64,000 nt of DNA from Chromatiaceae bacterium (lineage in GTDB: Bacteria; Pseudomonadota; Gammaproteobacteria; Chromatiales; Chromatiaceae). Both the position numbers and the translations under genes were made by a program. Each line of letters starts with the position of its first letter. Position 1 is the first letter of the stretch. Location of the stretch: assembly GCA_024235315.1 (NCBI GenBank), contig JACKMP010000009.1, positions 1 through 64,000 of the forward strand. Direction: 5' to 3'. Positions 51,597-60,774 of this stretch are shown here, in pieces. The notes under the pieces were generated by a model. That model saw only the letters and a program-made list of their open reading frames with translations. It was not told the origin of the DNA and ran no database searches.

Positions 51597-51662
51597 AAGC
51601 CGGGCCAGCCAGCCGTCGCCAGCCTGCCCTCATCAAAGAAAAACATCTTGGGAGTCTATTCG

Positions 51663-52853
51663 ATGAAGAAACATACACTCGCGGCCGCGATGGCGGCCGT
51701 GTTCACCTGCTCTGGTGGTGCATCTGCCGGCACGATCGACGACGAACTGGCCGCGATAAAGGCCCGCCTGAAGCAGTTGGAGCAACACGTCCATGCGCAG
51801 AACGAGGTGATCCGCGAGAAGGACCGCCAGATCGAGGCGCTGGTCTCGAACCCGCAGATCAGGGAGCAACGCGAAGGTGGCGGCGGCTGGTTCCAGCGCG
51901 TCGAGATCAGCGGCGTCCTGGAGGTGGAGGCCGGCTACAACGACCCCGACAGTGGTGGCAGTTCCAGCGATATCTCGTTGGCCACCGCGGAGCTCGGCAT
52001 CGCCGCCCAGATCAACGACTGGGTGGCCGGCGAGATAACCCTGCTGTACGAAGAGGACGACACCGATCTGGAGGTCGATGTCGCCACGATCACGATCGCC
52101 GATCCCGACGGTCCCTGGTTCGTGTCCGCCGGTCAGCAGTATGTGCCGTTCGGTACCTACGAGACCAACCTGGTCTCGGACCCGTTGACGCTGGAGATTG
52201 GTGAGACGCGCGAGACCGCCATCGTCGGCGGCATCGAGTCCGGCGGCTTCGTCGGCGGGCTGTATGTGTTCAACGGAGACCTTGCACGACGCGGTGAAGA
52301 TCAGATCGATGCCTTTGGTGCCTTCGCCGGCTTCAGCCACGAAGGCGAGAACCATGGATTCGCGGTGAACCTCGGCTATATCAGCGACATCGGCGACGCC
52401 GACGGCCTGCAGGACACGATCCAGGACAACATCAACATCGCCGTGGTCGACTACGACGACCATGTGGCCGGGGTCACGCTGGACGCGAAAGTCACCACCG
52501 GGCCATTCACGTTCATCGCCGAGTACACCACGGCCGTCGACAGCTTCCAGGCCAACGAACTGGCCTTCAATGCAGCGGGTGCGCAGCCTTCGGCATTCAA
52601 CATCGAGGCCGGGTACAGCTTCACGCTGGTCGGCAGAGACGCAACCGTGGCGGTCGCCTACCAGGAGACAGACGAGGCCGTGGCGCTGGGACTGCCGGAG
52701 AAGCGGGTCGCCGTTGCCCTCTCGGTCGACGTCATGGAAAACACCGCGTTGTCCTTCGAGTGGGCGCATGACGACGACTACAGCGCTGCGGACGGCGGCA
52801 CCGGCGCCAGCGGCGGTGACACCGTCACCGCGCAGCTTGCGGTCGAATTCTGA
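51663..52853 (+). CDS. LbtU-like outer-membrane siderophore porin
   Basis: A 396-residue outer-membrane protein: signal peptide (about 1-22), a coiled-coil segment (about 25-65; 'DDELAAIKARLKQLEQHVHAQNE'), then alternating beta-strands to a C-terminal aromatic residue ('QLAVEF'). The plan matches LbtU, a non-TonB porin that takes up legiobactin in Legionella. Many acidic residues line the predicted loops. The ATG at 51663 is preceded by GGGAG. It lies 20 bases before the imelysin gene, suggesting an iron-acquisition operon. Confidence 0.8.
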   Translation: MKKHTLAAAMAAVFTCSGGASAGTIDDELAAIKARLKQLEQHVHAQNEVIREKDRQIEALVSNPQIREQREGGGGWFQRVEISGVLEVEAGYNDPDSGGSSSDISLATAELGIAAQINDWVAGEITLLYEEDDTDLEVDVATITIADPDGPWFVSAGQQYVPFGTYETNLVSDPLTLEIGETRETAIVGGIESGGFVGGLYVFNGDLARRGEDQIDAFGAFAGFSHEGENHGFAVNLGYISDIGDADGLQDTIQDNINIAVVDYDDHVAGVTLDAKVTTGPFTFIAEYTTAVDSFQANELAFNAAGAQPSAFNIEAGYSFTLVGRDATVAVAYQETDEAVALGLPEKRVAVALSVDVMENTALSFEWAHDDDYSAADGGTGASGGDTVTAQLAVEF

Positions 52854-52873
52854 TTTTCCGGAGGCAGAACACA

Positions 52874-54127
<1,254 letters not shown>

Positions 54128-54195
54128 GTCCATCGCCGGCCCGTCTCCGCGCGCCAGCGGGGGCGGGCCACACAACCCCTTCACGGATTGGCGAC

Positions 54196-55341
54196 ATGAA
54201 ACCACTTGAACGACAACTGGCCGTCATCCTCCTCGCCTTGCCAGCTGCAGGGATTGCCGCTGAAGCGATCGGCTCCATCGAGGCGCTCGGTCGCGCACTT
54301 TACTTCGACGTCAATCTCTCGAAGAACCGCAGTCAGTCCTGCGCCACCTGCCACTCACCTGACTTCGGTTTTACCGATCCGCGCGGCAACGCCAGTGGCA
54401 AGGCGGTCTCCCTCGGTGACGATGGACATTCGCTGGGCGATCGCAATGCACCGACCGCGTCTTATGCGGCGTTCAGCCCGGACTTCCACCGCGACGATAC
54501 GGGACAGTATGTCGGCGGCCAGTTTCTCGACGGGCGCGAAAAGGACCTCGCCGGTCAGGCCGGTGGTCCGCCGCTCAACCCGATCGAGATGGGTATGCCG
54601 GACAAGGCCGGCGTGGTCGGCCGGCTGAAGGAGAACGCCGCCTACGTGACAGCATTCAGATCGTTTTATGGGGGCGATATCTTCGACCGGCCGGATGATG
54701 CCTACCGCGCGATGACCGAGAGCATCGCCGCCTTCGAGAAGACGGATTTCTTCGCGCCCTTCGATTCCAGGTACGACCGCTATCTGCGTGGCGAGTACCA
54801 GATGACCGTACTGGAAGACCTCGGCATGACGCTGTTCTTTTCACAGCAGTTCAGCAACTGCAACATCTGTCACCAGCTCAAACCCACGCCCAACCGCACC
54901 GGTGAGACCTTCAGCAACTACCAGTACCACAACATCGGGGTGCCCCCCAATGGCGCCGTGCGGGCAGTCAACGGCATGGCGGCAGACCATGTCGATCGCG
55001 GCCTGCTGGACAACCCGGCGATCGATGACCCCGCGCAGGCGGGCAGGTTCAAGGTGCCGACGCTGCGCAACGTCGCCGTCACCGGTCCCTACATGCACAA
55101 CGGCGTGTTCAAGGATCTGCGGACCGTCGTGCTGTTCTACAACAAGTACAACAGCAAGAGCGCGAAGCGTCAGGTCAATCCCGAGACCGGTGAGCAATGG
55201 CGCGCGCCCGAGGTGCCCGACAACCTTGCGGTGAAAGAACTGGAGACCGGCCCCGCGCTGGACGACCGGCGCATCGACGCACTGGTCGCGTTCATGAAGA
55301 CGCTCACCGACGCCCGGTATGAGCACCTGCTCACGGACTGA
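54196..55341 (+). CDS. MauG/CcpA-family dihaem cytochrome c
   Basis: A 381-residue periplasmic protein (signal peptide about 1-21) with CATCH ('SQSCATCHSPDFGFTDP') and CNICH ('FSNCNICHQLKP') motifs and the distal region 'RNVAVTGPYMHNGVFKDL', all standard for the bacterial cytochrome c peroxidase/MauG family. Its position in an iron-uptake operon suggests peroxide removal or oxidative tailoring of a neighbour protein rather than methylamine metabolism. It converges on the HemS-like gene. Confidence 0.85.
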   Translation: MKPLERQLAVILLALPAAGIAAEAIGSIEALGRALYFDVNLSKNRSQSCATCHSPDFGFTDPRGNASGKAVSLGDDGHSLGDRNAPTASYAAFSPDFHRDDTGQYVGGQFLDGREKDLAGQAGGPPLNPIEMGMPDKAGVVGRLKENAAYVTAFRSFYGGDIFDRPDDAYRAMTESIAAFEKTDFFAPFDSRYDRYLRGEYQMTVLEDLGMTLFFSQQFSNCNICHQLKPTPNRTGETFSNYQYHNIGVPPNGAVRAVNGMAADHVDRGLLDNPAIDDPAQAGRFKVPTLRNVAVTGPYMHNGVFKDLRTVVLFYNKYNSKSAKRQVNPETGEQWRAPEVPDNLAVKELETGPALDDRRIDALVAFMKTLTDARYEHLLTD

Positions 55342-55381
55342 AGCCTGTTCAATGGTGCCCGGTCTGCCGGACATCGATCTT

Positions 55382-56305
55382 TCAATCCAGCAGTGCGCGC
55401 AGCATGACCTGCCAGAGTTCCCGGTCCGCGTGGTCCGCGTCTGCCGCCAGGCCCAGCCCTGCAACGCAGCGACCGTGCGCGTCGTAAAGCCGGATCCACG
55501 GCACGACGAACGGCCGCGTGCCCCGGGTGACGCGCGCCTCGGTGATTCCCTGGAGGTCGAGTTCCAGTTCGGACACGCCGCCACGCAGGCGCAGCAAAGA
55601 CGACCGCTGGTGCAGTTCGAAGTACGGGATTCCGTATTGCTGGATCAGGCCACGGTTGCCGATGATCACGCTGAGCGGACAGGCCTGGTCGCTCAATGTC
55701 TCGAGCAGTGGGGCAAGCAGCGAGGGATCGACCGGGTCGCCGTTGCGGTGGTCGCGCGCCGCGTCATACCAGCACGCGTGCAGTGCCCCGACAGGGCCAA
55801 AGTTCGTGTGTCGCTGCAGCTGATCCAGGTCGCGCTGCAGCCCGTCCCGGGCTGGCGAGTCCGGGGCCGTGCGACGCGCCGCCCATTGCCGGACCAGGCC
55901 CGCGCTGAAGTGCGTCCAGTTGCTGTCCTCGTTCAACGAGATACGCAGTACCCGTTGACCGAGCGGGTCACAGATATCCAGGTTGGTGTAGCGCTCGGAG
56001 CACGGCCCCTGCGAGATGCCCGCCAGCGCCCAGCGATCGGTCAGACCGGCGATCGCCAGGCCCGGGCCGTCGAGCCAGGCCGCCCGGCCATGCACCGCAG
56101 CGGACCAGGGTTCCGCCATCGAACTGAGGCGGGCGCAGTCGTTGCCGACCTGCAGACGCACCACGCCGCAGCAGGTGATGTCGCGCAGGATCCGCGACCA
56201 GTCCGGGTGCAACGCGGTCGCGGCGGCGCGATCGGCAGGCCCCTGCAGGCCTTCGTGGGTGCTGATGAGCCGCAGCCGTGGAGGTGTCTGCTGTGCGCTG
56301 CTCAT
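55382..56305 (-). CDS. HemS/ChuS-like haem-handling protein
   Basis: A 307-residue cytoplasmic protein made of two similar halves, as in HemS/ChuS/HmuS. The C-terminal half has 'LSVIIGNRGLIQQYGIPYFEL', 'LELDLQGITEARVTRG' and 'IRLYDAHGRCVAGLG'. The N-terminal half has 'NLDICDPLGQRVLRISL' and 'LAGISQGPCSERYTNL'. Family members bind and degrade haem after uptake. The match is partial, so haem degradation is likely but not certain. The ATG at 56305 overlaps the stop of the 96-residue gene upstream (ATGA), indicating co-translation from a Fur-like promoter. Confidence 0.65.
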   Translation of the reverse strand: MSSAQQTPPRLRLISTHEGLQGPADRAAATALHPDWSRILRDITCCGVVRLQVGNDCARLSSMAEPWSAAVHGRAAWLDGPGLAIAGLTDRWALAGISQGPCSERYTNLDICDPLGQRVLRISLNEDSNWTHFSAGLVRQWAARRTAPDSPARDGLQRDLDQLQRHTNFGPVGALHACWYDAARDHRNGDPVDPSLLAPLLETLSDQACPLSVIIGNRGLIQQYGIPYFELHQRSSLLRLRGGVSELELDLQGITEARVTRGTRPFVVPWIRLYDAHGRCVAGLGLAADADHADRELWQVMLRALLD

Positions 56306-56592
56306 GCCAGGTCCTCCGCGGTGCGGCGGAGTCCGGTCGCCGGTACCTGCGCCAGCCAGCGCCATTGGGCTGACACGCGGCGCCAGGCACAGCGCTCCTC
56401 GTCGCTGCCCTCGTAGTCGGGGTGACGGCAAAGGGTCTGCGCATAGTGCACCAGGAACCAGGCGATCAGTGCGGAGCGGGTTTCCTGGTAGGTGTCCAGC
56501 AGGCAGCGGATCCCGCGCTCCAGCGCTTCCGGGTCCAGGTCTTCGAGCGCATCCAGCGCGTCAGCTCTCGGGGAGGTCGCGATATTCGTCAT
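56302..56592 (-). CDS. Small uncharacterised protein coupled to the HemS-like gene
   Basis: A 96-residue acidic, helical protein ('ALDALEDLDPEALERGIRCLL', 'TRSALIAWFLVHYAQTLCRHPDY', 'RCAWRRVSAQWRWLAQ'). I recognise no family. It has no signal peptide. The Fur-like site at 56671 overlaps the longer possible start at 56673, so I use the ATG at 56592. Its four-base overlap with the HemS-like gene suggests a role in haem or iron handling, perhaps as a carrier or partner. This is inference from context. Confidence 0.55.
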   Translation of the reverse strand: MTNIATSPRADALDALEDLDPEALERGIRCLLDTYQETRSALIAWFLVHYAQTLCRHPDYEGSDEERCAWRRVSAQWRWLAQVPATGLRRTAEDLA

Positions 56593-56670
56593 CAATGCCA
56601 CCGTGATGTCCGTTGTTGGGTTACGGCTGGCTGATGCCGCATCACGCGATGCAGGCTGGCTTGCTGTTAG

Positions 56671-56690
56671 CAAATGATAGTCATTCGCAT
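56671..56690. promoter_or_regulatory. Fur-like box before the HemS-like operon
   Basis: 'CAAATGATAGTCATTCGCAT' matches the centre of the Fur consensus (ATGATAnTCATT). It lies about 80 bases upstream of the ATG at 56592. Iron-dependent repression is expected. Confidence 0.65.
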
Positions 56691-56713
56691 TAATCAGTCA
56701 AGCCCGGATGGGT

Positions 56714-56745
56714 GAAAAAATGAAAACCGCGTCCAATGACGCGGT
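56714..56745 (-). terminator. Terminator of the bacterioferritin operon
   Basis: On the minus strand, ACCGCGTC / GACGCGGT form a perfect 8-bp stem around a four-base loop, followed by TTTTCATTTTTTC. It lies about 30 bases after the second bacterioferritin stop. Confidence 0.85.
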
Positions 56746-56773
56746 CTCCAGGGGCGGGGCAGACCGTGGCGGC

Positions 56774-57259
56774 TCAGCCGGGGCTGCCGGCGTGCATCTG
56801 TGACTGCAGATAGTTTTTCAGTCCGACCTTCTTGATCAGCCCCAGCTGCTTTTCCAGCCAGTAGGCGTGATCCATCTCGGTGTCGTCCAGCAGCCTCGTG
56901 AGCATCATGCGGGTGTCGTAATCCTGTTCCGATTCGCACACCTTGATCGCCTTCTTGAGTGCCTCGGTGACTTCGTACTCGACCTCGAGGTCGTTTCTGA
57001 GCATCTCCGGGACATCGGAGCCGACACGCAGCCTGTCGGGCTTCGACAGGTCGGGCCTGGCCTCGAGGAACAGCATGCGCTCGATCAGCGCATCGGCGTG
57101 TTCGGTCTCCTCCTGCATCTCGTGATCGAGTCGTTCATACAGCTTCTGAAGGCCCCAGTCCCTGTACATGCGTGAATGAATGAAGTATTGGTCACGTGCG
57201 GCCAGTTCGCCGTTCAGCAGCCCCTGCAGCTGCCCGATAACCTTCTTGCTGCCTTTCAT
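56774..57259 (-). CDS. bfr: Bacterioferritin subunit with intact ferroxidase site, no haem ligand
   Basis: A 161-residue ferritin-fold subunit. Counting from the ATG at 57259, all six di-iron ligands of E. coli Bfr are present: Glu18, Glu51, His54, Glu94, Glu127 and His130. Position 52, the Met that binds the inter-subunit haem, is Thr. It is therefore a ferroxidase-active but non-haem-binding subunit. The start codon is two bases after the stop of the partner gene, which has the opposite pattern. A hairpin terminator follows. Confidence 0.92.
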   Translation of the reverse strand: MKGSKKVIGQLQGLLNGELAARDQYFIHSRMYRDWGLQKLYERLDHEMQEETEHADALIERMLFLEARPDLSKPDRLRVGSDVPEMLRNDLEVEYEVTEALKKAIKVCESEQDYDTRMMLTRLLDDTEMDHAYWLEKQLGLIKKVGLKNYLQSQMHAGSPG

Positions 57260-57261
57260 GA

Positions 57262-57732
57262 TCAGCCCTCCATCTGCGACTGCAGGTAGTTCTCGAGGCC
57301 GGCATTCGTGATCAGCCATTGCTGGGACTCGACCCAGTCGATGTGCTCCTCGGTCGCCTCGAGGATCTCGCTGAGTTCGTCGCGGCTGACGAAATCACGG
57401 GCCTCTTCGCATTGCCTGATCGTGTCCTGAAGCCGGGCGCGCATGTCGGTCAGCATCTGCAGGTCGCCCCCGAGCATCTCGGGGACGTTCTCGCCGATCA
57501 GCAGCTTGCCCAGGTCCTGCAGGTTGGGCAGGCCGTCGAGGAACAACACCCGCTCGATCAGCGAATCGGCCATTTTCATCGCCTTGATCGATCGTCCGTA
57601 CTCATAGTCGTTGAATCCGCCCAGGCCCCAGTTCCGGGCCATACGTGCGTGCAGGAAGAGCTGATTGATTGCTGTCAGCTGGTCTTTCAGGCAGCCGTTG
57701 AGCGACTGCAGAATCTTGGGATCACCTTTCAC
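57262..57732 (-). CDS. bfr: Bacterioferritin subunit with haem Met52 but no ferroxidase site
   Basis: A 156-residue subunit that starts MKGDPKILQSLNGCLKDQLTAINQ. Met52, the haem ligand, is present ('IKAMKMADSLIER'). The ferroxidase ligands are almost all replaced: Gln18, Ala51, Met54, Leu94 and Thr127, with only His130 kept. It should bind haem for iron release but not oxidise iron itself, so it most likely co-assembles with the neighbouring ferroxidase subunit. It is the first gene of the pair. The next genes upstream are bfd and a Fur-like site on the opposite strand. Confidence 0.92.
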   Translation of the reverse strand: MKGDPKILQSLNGCLKDQLTAINQLFLHARMARNWGLGGFNDYEYGRSIKAMKMADSLIERVLFLDGLPNLQDLGKLLIGENVPEMLGGDLQMLTDMRARLQDTIRQCEEARDFVSRDELSEILEATEEHIDWVESQQWLITNAGLENYLQSQMEG

Positions 57733-57898
57733 AGGAGGCCTCCATCGTCAGAAGTGGCTGTGTGACTGGCTATCTCCTCCAGGAAGCGGAGGGGAATGGC
57801 TGGCTGGATGGCTGACGATAGCGGTTGCCAGTCAGTCAGGCAACGAAGCGGCCCGATGTTTCGGGAAATCCCACGGTCAATCCCGGCCCAAGAAAAGT

Positions 57899-57917
57899 AT
57901 TGCGAATCATTCGTACT
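57899..57917. promoter_or_regulatory. Fur-like box before bfd
   Basis: 'ATTGCGAATCATTCGTACT' contains the GCGAATnATTCG core common in gammaproteobacterial Fur sites. It lies about 45 bases upstream of bfd, in the 227-base divergent gap with the bacterioferritin genes, so it could affect both directions. Confidence 0.65.
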
Positions 57918-57959
57918 TGTACTACTGTTTGTTCAGCAATGTAAAGGGGACAACCAGCC

Positions 57960-58160
57960 ATGTATGTCTGTGTCTGCAACCAGGTGACCGATGGGCAGAT
58001 TCGCCGTGCCGCCGAGGCGGGGGTGACATCGATGGAATCGTTGCAGGCGTCCCTGAAAGTCGCCACCTGCTGTGGGCGCTGCCGCGATTGCGCCAGCCGG
58101 GTGTTGCGTGATGCCCTGGAAACGCAATGGCAGGGGGACTTCGCCGTTGCGTCCGCCTGA
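57960..58160 (+). CDS. bfd: Bacterioferritin-associated ferredoxin
   Basis: A 66-residue [2Fe-2S] protein: 'MYVCVCNQVTDGQIRRA' with Cys4 and Cys6, then 'CCGRCRDCASRVL' with the remaining cluster cysteines. Bfd donates electrons to bacterioferritin haem so that stored iron is released under iron limitation. It sits under a Fur-like box and diverges from the bacterioferritin pair, whose haem-binding subunit is its expected docking partner. Confidence 0.93.
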   Translation: MYVCVCNQVTDGQIRRAAEAGVTSMESLQASLKVATCCGRCRDCASRVLRDALETQWQGDFAVASA

Positions 58161-58167
58161 TAAGACC

Positions 58168-58299
58168 ATGAAGACGTCTATCCCCCTGTCCTGGAGGCGC
58201 CGCCTGGCCGCGCTGTTTGGATCGAGTCACTTCAGCCGACGTGGCAGACGCTATGCCGCTGTACGCAAACTCGCGCGCGAAAGCGTCAGATCGACATGA
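58168..58299 (+). CDS. Possible small basic protein after bfd
   Basis: A 43-residue frame with ATG seven bases after the bfd stop: 'MKTSIPLSWRRRLAALFGSS', then 'HFSRRGRRYAAVRKLARESV'. It is strongly basic with no membrane helix or metal motif. I recognise no family. The close spacing favours co-transcription with bfd. It could also be a chance frame in GC-rich DNA. Confidence 0.35.
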   Translation: MKTSIPLSWRRRLAALFGSSHFSRRGRRYAAVRKLARESVRST

Positions 58300-58333
58300 G
58301 CCGCCGGGCAGGCGGGCGATGACGGTTCACTGA

Positions 58334-59746
58334 ATGACGTATCCGGGGAGGGGATGGCTGTTGGCGTTGACGCCAATCACCTGTCTGGCACATATGCCGG
58401 GGGTGGCCGGCGAGTTCACGCCTGTCGGGGATCGGCCCCGGATGGTGTTCGCGGAACCGGTGGCCGGTCTGACGAATGAACAGCAGCTCGATTTCATGGT
58501 CGGGCGCGGCCTGTTTCGCCGCCTTTGGGTGACGGGCCCGGCCTCGACACAGGCCGCCGACGGCCTGGGGCCTTTGTACAACGCGCGCGGCTGCATGAAT
58601 TGCCATGTGGACGGCGGTCGTGGGCGCCTGACTGAAGGCGCGGACGATGATGCCGTGTCGCTGGTGATGCGCATCGATATTCCACCACAGGACGAGGACC
58701 AGCAGCGGCAGCTGGCCGAGCACCGCGTCAACAATGTTCCGGACCCGACCTACGGGCTGCAACTGCAGGCCTTCGCGGTGCCCGGGCACGCCGCCGAGTC
58801 CCGGCTTGCACGGCGCTTTACAGAGATCCCGCTGTCACTGGCGGACGGCAGTCGTGTTGACCTGCGGAAGCCGACGTACAGTGTCGATGATCTCGGCTAT
58901 GGGCCGCTGCACCCGCAGGCCCGCCTGTCGCCGCGTCTGGCACCACAGCTCATCGGCCTGGGCCTGCTCGAGGCGATCGACGAAAAAGACATCATCGCCC
59001 GGGAGGATCCGGATGACAGCGACGGTGACGGTATCTCGGGCCGCGCCAACCGCGTCTGGAGTCGGGCAGCGGGAGCGGTTGCGTTGGGCCGCTTCGGCCA
59101 CAAGGCCGGCCTGCCGAGCATCGACGAACAATCGCAGGCGGCGTTCTCGATCGACCTGGGCCTGTCGGTGCCACTGTATCCGGATGCCGCAGGCGACTGC
59201 ACAGAACACCAGGCGGACTGCCGATCCGCGCCGAACGGCAACAGCGTGCAATTCGATGGCCTGGAGGCGCATCGTCAGCTTACCGATCTGGTGAGCTTCT
59301 ACGTCAGTCACCTGGCGGTGCCGGCGCGACGCAACGCCGATCACCCCGACGTCCTGGCGGGTGAGCGCATCTTCGGGCGGATCGGCTGCCAGTCCTGCCA
59401 CACCCCTTACTTCCGTACCGGCAGCCGGACAGGGGACGCGGCGAATCATGACCGGGACATCGCCCCTTACACCGACCTGTTGCTGCACGACCTGGGCGAG
59501 GGGCTGGCGGACAACCGGCCGGAGGGTGAGGCCAATGGGCGCGAGTGGCGCACCGCGCCGCTGTGGGGGATCGGGCTGACGCCGCCGCTGAGTGGGCACG
59601 GCAATTACCTGCACGACGGCCGCGCCCGCAGCCTGCTCGAGGCGATCCTCTGGCACGGCGGCGAGGCCCGGGCGCAGCGCGATGCGGTGGTTGCCCTGGA
59701 TCCTGGTGCGCGAAACCAGCTACTGACATTCATCGAGAGCCTTTGA
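58334..59746 (+). CDS. Dihaem 'thiol oxidoreductase' of the imelysin operon (DUF1111)
   Basis: A 470-residue exported protein (COG3488 type) with haem motifs CMNCH ('ARGCMNCHVDGG') and CQSCH ('RIGCQSCHTPYF'), a calcium-loop-like 'DDSDGDGISGRANRV', and the C-terminal 'GHGNYLHDGRARSLLEAILWHGGEA'. The common name thiol oxidoreductase is not backed by firm biochemistry. It overlaps the imelysin gene by one base (TGATG), forming the conserved order with imelysin and DUF1513 genes seen in iron-regulated operons. Confidence 0.85.
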   Translation: MTYPGRGWLLALTPITCLAHMPGVAGEFTPVGDRPRMVFAEPVAGLTNEQQLDFMVGRGLFRRLWVTGPASTQAADGLGPLYNARGCMNCHVDGGRGRLTEGADDDAVSLVMRIDIPPQDEDQQRQLAEHRVNNVPDPTYGLQLQAFAVPGHAAESRLARRFTEIPLSLADGSRVDLRKPTYSVDDLGYGPLHPQARLSPRLAPQLIGLGLLEAIDEKDIIAREDPDDSDGDGISGRANRVWSRAAGAVALGRFGHKAGLPSIDEQSQAAFSIDLGLSVPLYPDAAGDCTEHQADCRSAPNGNSVQFDGLEAHRQLTDLVSFYVSHLAVPARRNADHPDVLAGERIFGRIGCQSCHTPYFRTGSRTGDAANHDRDIAPYTDLLLHDLGEGLADNRPEGEANGREWRTAPLWGIGLTPPLSGHGNYLHDGRARSLLEAILWHGGEARAQRDAVVALDPGARNQLLTFIESL

Positions 59747-60774
59747 TGCCGAACAGAATCATCCTGATGCTTGCCCTGCTGCTGTCTCATGCGACGGCCC
59801 GGGCCTACGACTTCCAGGCGGTCGCCGATCGGCACGTCTTGCCGACGTATCGCAACCTGGCCGAACGCACGGCAGAACTGGACGCTGCCGCGCGTGCCTA
59901 CTGCGCCGGGCCTTCGGGTTCGGCACTGGCGCACCTTCAGGCCGGCTACCGAGGCGCCTTCCTCGCCTGGCAGGGTGCGCAGCACCTGCGCTTCGGGCCG
60001 GTGCAGTATCTCTCGCGCGAATACCGGTTCGAGTTGTGGCCGGATGAGCGCGGCGCGGTTGGCAGGCACCTCGGCCAGTTGCTTGACGATCCGGCACTGC
60101 AGCAGGCCGATTTTGACATCAGCCAGAAGAGCGTTGCCGTGCAGGGCTTCAGTGCGATGGAGCGCCTGTTGTTTGCCGGGACGACCCCCGACGCCGCGGC
60201 TTGCCGCCTGGTCGTCGCAATAGCCGCCAATCTGCGCGATATGGCCGAGGGAATCGTCAGCGACTGGTCCACCGGCGACACCCCTTATATCCGTTACTTC
60301 GCCGACCCGGCGCCGGGCAACCCGCTGTTTGCGAGCAGGGCGGAACTGGCGGGCCGGCTGCTCAACAGCCTGTATACCGAGCTGGAATTGATCATCACCC
60401 AGAAGCTCGCACGTCCGCTCGACAAGAGCCTGGAGAGGGCGCGCGGCAAACGCGCCGAAGGATGGCGCAGTCAGACCGGGTTGCCGGCCATAGCGGCCAA
60501 TCTGGGCGCCTGTCATGCGTTGTACCGGCAGGCGTTCGCCCCCGAACTGGCGGACGCGTCGCCGCATCCGCAGATCGAAGCGGCCTTCGCACAGGCCGGA
60601 TCGACGCTTGAGAAACTGCAGATGCCGCTCGCTGACGCGGTGGCCGATCGCGGGCAGCGCGCGCTGGTCGAACAGCTGCAGGCGGAGCTCTCGGCGCTCA
60701 AACAACTGCTCGCGCGCGATCTGGCCGCGGCATTGGGGCTCTCACTCGGGTTCAACAGTCTCGATGGCGATTGA
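59746..60774 (+). CDS. Imelysin-family protein (COG3489 type)
   Basis: A 342-residue exported protein (signal peptide about 1-19, MPNRIILMLALLLSHATARA). It has the imelysin fold pattern 'YRGAFLAWQGAQHLRFGPVQY' and 'VQGFSAMERLLFAG', where the first copy of GxHxxE is replaced by GFSAxE. The ATG overlaps the upstream stop. It is shorter than the IrpA-like protein at 52874 and belongs to the group always found beside the COG3488 cytochrome and DUF1513. Confidence 0.85.
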   Translation: MPNRIILMLALLLSHATARAYDFQAVADRHVLPTYRNLAERTAELDAAARAYCAGPSGSALAHLQAGYRGAFLAWQGAQHLRFGPVQYLSREYRFELWPDERGAVGRHLGQLLDDPALQQADFDISQKSVAVQGFSAMERLLFAGTTPDAAACRLVVAIAANLRDMAEGIVSDWSTGDTPYIRYFADPAPGNPLFASRAELAGRLLNSLYTELELIITQKLARPLDKSLERARGKRAEGWRSQTGLPAIAANLGACHALYRQAFAPELADASPHPQIEAAFAQAGSTLEKLQMPLADAVADRGQRALVEQLQAELSALKQLLARDLAAALGLSLGFNSLDGD

